From JBIOJM01 sp044450785 (GTDB taxonomy: Bacteria; Planctomycetota; Planctomycetia; Isosphaerales; Isosphaeraceae): DNA of 15,211 nt. How positions within the stretch are numbered: position 1 is the stretch's first letter; every line of letters begins with the position of its first letter. A program made the position numbers and the translations under genes. Shown here in pieces: positions 1 through 6,323 of the stretch. The stretch covers positions 1 through 15,211 of the forward strand of contig JBIOJM010000251.1 in NCBI GenBank assembly GCA_044450785.1, given 5' to 3'. The notes beneath the pieces were generated by a model. The model was not told the origin of the DNA and ran no database searches. It saw only the letters and a program-made list of their open reading frames with translations.

Positions 1-122
1 ATCAGTCGCTTCACCTTGTCACTCCTGAAGCAGCATCCCGACCGCGCGAGCCTCGTCATGAAACGCCGCACTTGTGCCTGGAACGAAACCTTCCTGCTGG
101 AAGTCCTTACCGGAGCAACGCT

Positions 123-893
123 TTAGTGTGCGCTGGCCCTGACCTTGCCCGCCAGCCAGCGAAACAGTCCGATGAGCGCGCCGGAGCCGCCCAGGAGCAA
201 AATGGCCAGGCCGGACAGATACAGATAAAAGGTCCGAAGCTCGAGCCGGTCCTGGGGGGCGACCCAGGCGTATTTTTCGGGGGGAAACACGTCCTCCAGC
301 TCTTTCCGGACTTTCTCGTCGCGGAGCTCTTCGGCCGAGGCATGCACCAGCCACGCATGAAGGACGGTCGGAACCGCGGCTGGGAAAAGCCTGTTGGTCG
401 CGTCAGCGGGAGGAACGAGGAACGAGCTGGCGAAGAGCGCGAGCTCGGGCTTCAAGACTCCGACCACCTTGAGCGAATGTCCGCCGACGATCAATGTTTC
501 GCGCGGCTCGATCTTGGCGCCGGCCAGGACCTCGTTGCGGCCGGCCTCGGGCAGCCGCCCCGATTGCAGCCCGGTGGCGTCGATGCCCGCTGTCGCAAGC
601 GGCACCTCGATCACCTTGACCCGCACCTGGCCTTTCACGCCAAGGGCCTTGTCGGGAGCCAGGTCGTCCGTGGCGAAGAGCAACAGCTCGGCGACGGCGT
701 TCGACGACAGAAGTCGCAGACGCGCCGGGATCGCTCCCCCGCGCCAACTCTTTTCAGCCGGTGCCTCGCGGCTGATCACGATCAAGCCCGACGCCCAAGG
801 CGCCTTGAAATCAATACGCTCGCGCGAGGCATAGGCCGCAAGCATCACGGCAAAGCCCACCGACGCAACGATCACCCAAACCCATGCTTTCAT
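123..893 (-). CDS. Two-TM membrane protein with a MacB-like extracytoplasmic domain
   Basis: A 256-residue protein. The start is the ATG at 893, with GAGGG (minus strand, 899-903) five bases upstream; an upstream in-frame start would only add 15 residues before the hydrophobic segment. Residues 3-21 form a TM or signal anchor, and about 222-246 form a second TM segment followed by a basic tail (RWLAGKVR). Between them, residues 107-148 read like the periplasmic core domain of MacB/FtsX-type ABC permeases: the GRLPEAGRNEVL pattern at 112-123, then a beta-rich stretch with VGG and VVGVL at 136-147. The usual MacB permease has four TM segments and about 400 residues or more, and no ATPase gene is adjacent, so this is either a shortened relative or a stand-alone sensor/adaptor. 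It is last in a minus-strand series, 140 bases after the transglutaminase-like gene. The family resemblance is moderately sure; the function is unknown. Confidence 0.72.
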   Translation of the reverse strand: MKAWVWVIVASVGFAVMLAAYASRERIDFKAPWASGLIVISREAPAEKSWRGGAIPARLRLLSSNAVAELLLFATDDLAPDKALGVKGQVRVKVIEVPLATAGIDATGLQSGRLPEAGRNEVLAGAKIEPRETLIVGGHSLKVVGVLKPELALFASSFLVPPADATNRLFPAAVPTVLHAWLVHASAEELRDEKVRKELEDVFPPEKYAWVAPQDRLELRTFYLYLSGLAILLLGGSGALIGLFRWLAGKVRASAH

Positions 894-943
894 GACGACC
901 CTCAAAATGCAGACAGAGCTGAACTCTTGGTCCCACAATGCAA

Positions 944-988
944 GGGTCAGACCTGGAGTGACCTTGAACCAGAAAGCAGGTCTGACCC
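944..988. repeat. REP-like 12-bp inverted repeat
   Basis: Perfect 12-bp arms, GGGTCAGACCTG at 944-955 and CAGGTCTGACCC at 977-988, are separated by 21 bases. The repeat lies in the 140-base gap between two minus-strand genes. It could form a hairpin in DNA or RNA. No U-tract follows in either direction, so a classical intrinsic terminator is not obvious. Palindromes of this sort are typical of REP/BIME elements mobilised by Y1 (TnpA-REP) transposases, and a broken gene of that family lies at the right end of this window. The link between the two is inference. Confidence 0.6.
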
Positions 989-1033
989 CGTGCCTCCGCG
1001 TGTGCCTCCTGGCGTGCCTCGGTTTGGGCAGCG

Positions 1034-3499
1034 CTACAAACCCACCTCGATGACGAAGCTCTGGATTGCACTACCAACGGTAACCGTGCCGGACGAGACG
1101 ACCTTTTCGATTCCCCATTTGAGGGCCTCCTCGTCCAGGCGTTGTTGTTCTCGTTCCAGCGTCACGGTGACCACCACCTCCGACTTCCCCACGCGATCGG
1201 GCGTCCCCGAGAGGAGACCGCTAGCCGCGTCGATCGCCAGCCATTCCGGCCTGCGCCCGATGCTGAATCGAAGCCGTTCGATGTCCCAGAAGTTCATGGT
1301 CTCCTTGCCGTCGACGACACGCGTCCTCAGATCGCCCAATGAGCGGATGGCAGCGATCGGATAACGGTATTGAGCACCTTTCCTGGCTCCGGTCACGGGC
1401 TCGCTGAAGATGACCGGCCGGGGGGAAGCGGCGTAGTCGGAAGGACCGCTCCTCTTGCCCGCCGGGTCCACCGCGACCACTCGGTAGAACGCCTTGTTCG
1501 CGCCTGGGAGCTCCACATGGGCGCCCACGACCTCCAGTTGGGTGGCACGGGTCTCGACCACAAAGTTCGCGGGGAACTCGGAAGGCACCTTCTTGGATAC
1601 CCCCACCGTGACCGCGTAGGGCTGATCGCTGAGGGAGAAGCCCTTCTCATCGCTGGCATAGATACGGTACGACATGGGCTTGCGACCCTTCGGGTTCGGC
1701 GTCCAGTGGAGGACTCCCCGAGCGCGCGAGCTGTCGAACGCGAGGGTGACATCCAGTGGCGGCGCCGGTCCGCGCGGAATGAAGCTCCAGGTCTCGCTCC
1801 AGGGCCCCCACACACCCTTGTCGTCCTGGGCACGAATGCGCCAGAAGTACTCGCGGTCGGGATTCAGCAGGCCGGGGGCCGGCAGAGTGTAACGGGACTG
1901 GCCTGCGTCGGCCGTCCGGGATATGAGCTTGGCAAAGCTCATGGAGAGAGGCCACTTCATATCGGCTCGCGAGGAGAGCTCGAACTGGTAGTCGGCAATC
2001 GCGTCGTTATCGGGATCGGTCGGGGGCTTCCACCGGAAGACGAAATCGGTTCCCGCCGGTTCTCCGCCGGGTGGTGGAAAGATCGGTTCCGAAGGGGCCC
2101 AAGGCGGTCGGGACGCTGACCGTTCGACCCACTGGTGGGTCAGACGGATTTTACGTTCTCCAGCCGACTGGTCGGTGTAGGTGAACGTGTTCTTGCCAAC
2201 GCCCATACCGGGAAGGGTGAGCGGGGCCATTTGGAGAGCATTGGTGATCCTCAATTTCCGCAACCGCGCCCGGCCCGGCAACTGGCATCTCAGGTAATAC
2301 ACGTAACGCGCCGGCCCTTGCGGGCCAAAGTGCCGGTCGAGGTCGCCGCCGACTTCTTCCCAGGACCGCCCGTCCCAGGAAAGCGCGAACCGCGCGCCGG
2401 ACCCCTCAACCTCGAGGTTCCCTCCGACAAAGAGGTAGGGGCTGCGCATCGTCCAGACGACGACGCCCGTCTTCCCCTCTTCCGCCGCGAGCCCGTCGCT
2501 GTCCTCTTGAATTCCCTCAACGACAGTGGCTCCCCTGCGCCAGGTACGCCGTGTGAATTCTGGATGGTATTCCCACTGTCCATTGAAGAGCCTGTCAGGG
2601 AACTTGGGTGGCCGTTGCCCGTGATACTTGATCGGGTTCAGGTGCCCCCAGCGCCACACGATCGCTTCACCCGGGCGAAGCGTCATGGTCATGGCGGTAT
2701 CGATTCTGCCGTTGCGGTCTCCGGTGACCTTCCCCTCGAAGACGTAGATGGAGGATTCCCACTCATCCCCAGCGCGGCGATCCGGTTGCAGAATTCCCTG
2801 GGTATGAGTGCGCCGGATCAGATCGTGGTCGCGCACGAGGTCCTGCTCGCCGGCGACGGTTTCGTTGTCGCGGAGGAGATAGATCGAGTGCATATCGCCA
2901 TCCATGAGGTGCCAGCCGCCGTCATAGAAGACCTGGGATACGCAGTGCCCCACCAGGCGGGCCGGGGCCACCCGGAGGCCCGCCTGGTGCCACTGGCCCG
3001 CCAGGGAGATGGAATCGTTGCCGCACGTGTTGTATCCATAGACGTTGAACACCTTGACTGAATCCAGAAGCTCGTTGTTGTCCCCTTCGAAGTGGTAGCG
3101 ATACTGGACTTCCTGCCACCAAAGGGCCCTGGCCTTTTCCCCGTCGGTCATCCCCGGTTTGACCGCCCCGGCCACGATCTCATTGAGGCTGCGGAAGTCG
3201 TTGCGGCCGTTGGAGAGCCAGGGATTGACCGCATCCGTCTCACCCACGTTCTCCATCCGGACTGAGCGGTTCGACTCCCAAGTCTGCTGGAAGGGTTCCC
3301 AGACTCCCTGCGGCGAGCGGCAGTTCCGGCCGTCCATCGTTCCACCCTGAACCACGACGTACTCCGCGCGTCCGGCGGTGATCTCCTGAATGTGCCGATT
3401 CGGCACGTCCGTCGGGTGACGGTCGGGCGCCGGCGGAGCCTGGGGGTCGTCGGTTGTCGCCACCAGCAGTAAGACCCAGGTCAAGAGCGTCGCCAGCAT
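1034..3499 (-). CDS. Secreted transglutaminase-like protein with fibronectin III and putative-Ig domains
   Basis: An 821-residue protein. The start ATG at 3499 has a strong AAGGAG (minus strand, 3508-3513) eight bases away. Residues 1-16 are a hydrophobic signal peptide. Residues 120-205 resemble a transglutaminase/protease-like core: Cys159 in NTCGND, His185 in VGHC and Asp200 in WHLMDGD. The His-to-Asp spacing of 15 and the AGLRVAPAR segment before the His match that superfamily. A beta-rich stretch, about 260-450, is unassigned. Residues about 482-577 and 578-692 look like two fibronectin type III domains (YFWRIRAQDDKG and FYRVVAVDPAGKRSGPS). Residues 695-820 resemble a He_PIG cadherin-like Ig domain (PEWLAIDAASGLLSGTP). 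The enzyme could be a peptidase, a cross-linker or catalytically inactive; the substrate is unknown. It probably shares a transcript with the LamG gene 29 bases upstream. Confidence 0.78.
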   Translation of the reverse strand: MLATLLTWVLLLVATTDDPQAPPAPDRHPTDVPNRHIQEITAGRAEYVVVQGGTMDGRNCRSPQGVWEPFQQTWESNRSVRMENVGETDAVNPWLSNGRNDFRSLNEIVAGAVKPGMTDGEKARALWWQEVQYRYHFEGDNNELLDSVKVFNVYGYNTCGNDSISLAGQWHQAGLRVAPARLVGHCVSQVFYDGGWHLMDGDMHSIYLLRDNETVAGEQDLVRDHDLIRRTHTQGILQPDRRAGDEWESSIYVFEGKVTGDRNGRIDTAMTMTLRPGEAIVWRWGHLNPIKYHGQRPPKFPDRLFNGQWEYHPEFTRRTWRRGATVVEGIQEDSDGLAAEEGKTGVVVWTMRSPYLFVGGNLEVEGSGARFALSWDGRSWEEVGGDLDRHFGPQGPARYVYYLRCQLPGRARLRKLRITNALQMAPLTLPGMGVGKNTFTYTDQSAGERKIRLTHQWVERSASRPPWAPSEPIFPPPGGEPAGTDFVFRWKPPTDPDNDAIADYQFELSSRADMKWPLSMSFAKLISRTADAGQSRYTLPAPGLLNPDREYFWRIRAQDDKGVWGPWSETWSFIPRGPAPPLDVTLAFDSSRARGVLHWTPNPKGRKPMSYRIYASDEKGFSLSDQPYAVTVGVSKKVPSEFPANFVVETRATQLEVVGAHVELPGANKAFYRVVAVDPAGKRSGPSDYAASPRPVIFSEPVTGARKGAQYRYPIAAIRSLGDLRTRVVDGKETMNFWDIERLRFSIGRRPEWLAIDAASGLLSGTPDRVGKSEVVVTVTLEREQQRLDEEALKWGIEKVVSSGTVTVGSAIQSFVIEVGL

Positions 3500-3507
3500 G
3501 CGGTCTT

Positions 3508-3513
3508 CTCCTT
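3508..3513 (-). promoter_or_regulatory. Ribosome binding site of the transglutaminase-like gene
   Basis: AAGGAG on the minus strand, eight bases before the ATG at 3499. It lies inside the 29-base gap after the LamG stop codon and supports separate translation initiation of the second gene on a shared transcript. Confidence 0.7.
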
Positions 3514-3528
3514 CAAATCATTCGTCCG

Positions 3529-4035
3529 CTAGGCTAAGGTCGCCCAGCTCGCGCCATTGATGGTGCCGTTGTTGCCCAAGGCGGTGTCGATCGCGGCTGC
3601 TCCCGTGTCGGCGTTCAGCAGAAACTCGGCGACCAGTTTGTCCCGCGGCACGGTATCCACCGCGAAGAGGCCTGCAATTTCCGCGGCGCCGAGCGCCCGG
3701 CCCCAGATCCGCACGCGACTGAGGCCGCCCTGGAAGTAGCTGCTCGTCCGGTTCGGCCTGGGCGGGGAATCGGTCGTCGTGAAGCTATACATTCGACACG
3801 TCCATTCCTGATCGCCCGTCGCGCCATAGCTGTTCCCTTTGCCCATCCAGTGGACGTAATTCGTTCCTTCGGCATGTGGGAATTCCAGCACGTCCGGCCG
3901 CATCCAGGCCGAGACGGTCAACTCGCCCGTATTCGCGACGCTGTACGCGGCGATGCTCGGAATCTCGGCGTAGCTCGAGAGCCCGTCGAATTGAAGGTAG
4001 GTGTCTCCGGGCTGCGGCGCTGCATTCTGTGGCAT
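3529..4035 (-). CDS. LamG-family (concanavalin A-like) protein lacking its middle section
   Basis: A 168-residue protein. The ATG at 4035 is chosen because GAGGAG lies six bases upstream; the 38 residues ahead of it in the same frame look non-coding. Residues 12-82 form the first half of a LamG/laminin-G-like jelly roll (YLQFDGLSSYAEIP, then TGELTVSAWMRP and HWMGKGN). Residues 99-125 are the last strand and the characteristic RVRIWGRALGAAEIAGL. In planctomycete relatives I remember, roughly 80 residues separate these halves, including the GEWIHVVGV and YIYKNG strands; here residue 97 runs straight into SYFQGGL. So the domain appears internally deleted but in frame. The C-terminal tail (130-168) keeps the usual acidic EFLL and GTINGASW pattern. 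No signal peptide is visible. LamG domains bind glycans or proteins; this shortened form may be misfolded or a relic. It is first in the minus-strand cluster. Confidence 0.75.
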   Translation of the reverse strand: MPQNAAPQPGDTYLQFDGLSSYAEIPSIAAYSVANTGELTVSAWMRPDVLEFPHAEGTNYVHWMGKGNSYGATGDQEWTCRMYSFTTTDSPPRPNRTSSYFQGGLSRVRIWGRALGAAEIAGLFAVDTVPRDKLVAEFLLNADTGAAAIDTALGNNGTINGASWATLA

Positions 4036-4041
4036 GGGATG

Positions 4042-4047
4042 CTCCTC
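4042..4047 (-). promoter_or_regulatory. Ribosome binding site that sets the LamG start
   Basis: GAGGAG on the minus strand, six bases before the ATG at 4035. It is the main reason to prefer this start over the in-frame candidate at 4149, which has no comparable site and adds residues unlike the family. Confidence 0.7.
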
Positions 4048-4591
4048 AATTCGCTGCGCGACGGCGGTGATCAACATGGCCGCGTGCGACGTGCTGGCTA
4101 CGGCTCCAGGGTCCGCTCGACTTCTCTCGCACGCCACGCCCAACAGCATACCAGGATACCGTCAGATTGGGCGCAGGACAGACTCTTCTCTGCCGAATGC
4201 AACCGCTGAGCCCGGCTTTACGGCCGATCTTCTTCGATTCCATCTTAAGTATACGAATAGATATCAAAGCCAAATCCGCTTAATACGCGCCATCTTCTAT
4301 AACCGATCCAAGTTGACCAGCCTATTTACATTGATCATCCCACGGACTAGCGTGGCCAAGTTGTGTTTGGTTCCGGTACGAACGGATTGTCGCTGGATGG
4401 GACCTTGATTCTGAACCACTAAACAGTAGCCGAGCCAGGAAAGTTGCGGCTTTGGGTCTCCGTCTCCGCCGGCGTGGTAGGCTTTGGCTGGCTTTGCAGC
4501 ATCGCGGTCGCCTCGTCACTCATCGTTTTGTGAAGTTGTCACGGCCTTGGGATGATCCCGATCCCCAGTTCCGCCGACTCGGCACGGCTTT

Positions 4592-4596
4592 GGAGG
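4592..4596 (+). promoter_or_regulatory. Ribosome binding site that sets the IPT/TIG start
   Basis: GGAGG eight bases before the ATG at 4605. It favours this start over the far-upstream in-frame ATG at 4452, whose extra 51 residues are arginine-rich and unlike any exported-protein leader. Confidence 0.75.
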
Positions 4597-4604
4597 CAAT
4601 CGCC

Positions 4605-6323
4605 ATGTTCAAGCGCCCATTTCGCTTGCAACGAAACGGCAATTTGCAGCGGTCGAAGTCATGTCGGCCTCGAATCGAATGGATGGAGCCGAGGACGCTG
4701 CTTTCGCCGCCGACGGTCACGGGCATCGCCCCGACCAGCGGTCCGGCGGCCGGCGGCACTCCGGTGGCGATCACCGGCACCGGCTTCACCGGCGCCACCG
4801 CGGTTGACTTCGGCACCACGGCGGCGACGGACGTCGCCGTGGTCAACGACACCTCGATCACGGCCGACAGCCCGGCGGGCACCGGCACCGTCGACGTGAC
4901 CGTGACCACCCCGGGCGGCTCGTCGGCCATCTCGCAGCCCGCCGATCAGTTCACCTACACCGCCGTGCCGACGGTCATAGGCCTGGGCCCGACCAGCGGT
5001 CCGGCGGCCGGCGGGACTTTGGTGACGATCCTCGGCACCGGCTTCACCGGCGCCACCGCGGTCGACTTCGGCACCACGGCGTCGACGGGCGTCACCGTGG
5101 TCAATGCCACCGACATCACGGCGATAAGCCCGGCGGGCACCGGCACGGTGAACGTGACCGTGACCGCGCCGGGCGGCACATCGGTCACCTCGTCCTCCAG
5201 TCAGTTCAACTACATCGCGGCCGTCGCGCCGACGGTCACGGCTCTGAGCCCAATCAGCGGTCCGCCGGCCGGTGGCACTTCGGTGACGATCTTCGGCACC
5301 GGCTTCACCGGCGCCACGGCGGTCGACTTCGGCACGACGGCGGCGACGGACCTCACGGTGGAGAGCGCCAGCACGATCACGGCCGACAGCCCGGCGGGCA
5401 CCGGCGTCGTGGACGTGACCGTAATCACCCCGGCCGGCACGTCGGCCACCTCGCCCGCCGATCAGTTCACCTACGCCGTCGCCCCGACGGTCACGGGTCT
5501 GAGCCCGACCACCGGTCCGGCGGAGGGTGGCGCAGTGGTGACGATCACCGGCACCGGCTTCACCGGTGCCACGGCGGTTGACTTCGGCACGACGGCGACG
5601 ACGAGCTTCACGGTCGACAGCGACACCACGATCACGGCCGGCAGCCCGGCCGGCACCGGCACCGTGGACGTGACCGTGATCATCCCGGGCGCCACTTCGG
5701 CCATCACGGCGGCCGATCAGTTCACTTACGCTGTCGCTCCGCCGCAGGTTGTGTCTTTGTCGCGCCTCGGCTTCGACGCGCAACCGACGTCCCTGGCCCT
5801 GACCTTCAGCTCGGCGCTCGACCCGACGCCGGCCGAGGAAGTGCACAACTATCGGATCGTGACAATAGGCGGGCGAGGCAAGAACGGGGCCTTGGTCGGT
5901 CACGTCACTCGCGTCCGCGCTGCTGTCTACGACCAGGCAACCTTGACCGTGACGCTCTACCCAGCGCAACGGCTGGATATCCACAACTTATATCGGGTCA
6001 CGGTAAACGGCACGACGCCGAGCGGGCTGACGAGCGCAACGGGCGTTCCGCTCGATGGCCAAGGGAACGGGACGCCGGGCACGAACTATAGCGCGGTGAT
6101 CTCCCCGAAGACGCTGGCCGGTCCGGCCCCCGCGACGCAGGTCGCGGCCCGGAAAACCTTGGCCGCTCACCGTCGGCTCATCAAAGGCCCCTCTGCTTCG
6201 GCCGTCGATGCGCTATCGGCCTCGGGGAAGTTGACCGCCAGGCCGAAAGGAGTCGGGATCCAGAACGAGCAAACGCCCCTTATCGTGCAAAAGGATCGGC
6301 CGGGAAACCAGGGTCGAGGATGA
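4605..6323 (+). CDS. Exported IPT/TIG-repeat surface protein with SbsA/Big_5-like domain
   Basis: A 572-residue protein. The N-terminus is basic and carries RIEWMEPRTLLS at 23-34, a motif planctomycetes repeat at the front of many large exported proteins in place of a simple signal peptide. Four IPT/TIG Ig-like domains follow at about 36-118, 122-203, 209-290 and 294-376. Each starts PTV..L/I.P.SGP.AGG, has GTGFTGATAVDFGTTA in the middle and ends QFTY or QFNY. Residues about 381-500 form a different beta-sandwich resembling SbsA/Big_5 domains (LALTFSSALDP, NYRIV, LYRVTVNGTTPSGL). The tail 501-572 is Ala/Lys/Arg-rich and low in pattern; no C-terminal anchor is seen. The likely role is cell-surface adhesion or extracellular scaffold (inference). 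The last 44 bases overlap the 3' end of the convergent kinase gene. Confidence 0.85.
   Translation: MFKRPFRLQRNGNLQRSKSCRPRIEWMEPRTLLSPPTVTGIAPTSGPAAGGTPVAITGTGFTGATAVDFGTTAATDVAVVNDTSITADSPAGTGTVDVTVTTPGGSSAISQPADQFTYTAVPTVIGLGPTSGPAAGGTLVTILGTGFTGATAVDFGTTASTGVTVVNATDITAISPAGTGTVNVTVTAPGGTSVTSSSSQFNYIAAVAPTVTALSPISGPPAGGTSVTIFGTGFTGATAVDFGTTAATDLTVESASTITADSPAGTGVVDVTVITPAGTSATSPADQFTYAVAPTVTGLSPTTGPAEGGAVVTITGTGFTGATAVDFGTTATTSFTVDSDTTITAGSPAGTGTVDVTVIIPGATSAITAADQFTYAVAPPQVVSLSRLGFDAQPTSLALTFSSALDPTPAEEVHNYRIVTIGGRGKNGALVGHVTRVRAAVYDQATLTVTLYPAQRLDIHNLYRVTVNGTTPSGLTSATGVPLDGQGNGTPGTNYSAVISPKTLAGPAPATQVAARKTLAAHRRLIKGPSASAVDALSASGKLTARPKGVGIQNEQTPLIVQKDRPGNQGRG
4710..5733 (+). repeat. Four tandem coding repeats (IPT/TIG units)
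   Basis: The four Ig-like units recur with periods of 258, 261 and 255 bases. The core around each GTGFTGATAVDFGTT segment, about 50 bases starting near 4776, 5034, 5295 and 5550, differs at only a few, mostly third-codon, positions between copies. Such similarity points to recent duplication or gene conversion and makes copy number prone to change by recombination. Confidence 0.85.

Larger units (their letters stand above)
4036..4604. other. Divergent intergenic region with AT-rich core
   Basis: This 569-base stretch separates the divergently transcribed LamG and IPT/TIG genes and should hold both promoters. About 4225-4345 is clearly AT-richer than its surroundings. A TATACT hexamer on the minus strand (4248-4253) could be a -10 element for the LamG cluster, but no good -35 lies at 16-18 bases. 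On the plus strand TTGACC at 4314-4319 lacks a convincing partner. Open frames here have no recognisable protein pattern or ribosome site. I see no riboswitch or RNA gene. Confidence 0.45.

Noticed and set aside
19..122. Tail of a minus-strand frame at the left edge
   Set aside because: About 30 codons without an ATG or recognisable motif; not enough to support a gene.
944..988. Rho-independent terminator
   Set aside because: The stem is possible, but no T-run follows on either strand and the 21-base loop is long.
4001..4408. 135-codon plus-strand frame in the divergent intergenic region
   Set aside because: It overlaps the LamG start and the AT-rich promoter region, with no ribosome site or recognisable pattern.
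4659..5984. 441-codon minus-strand open frame across the IPT repeats
   Set aside because: Arg/Gly/Asp-rich repetitive shadow of the plus-strand repeats, without a leader or known domain.
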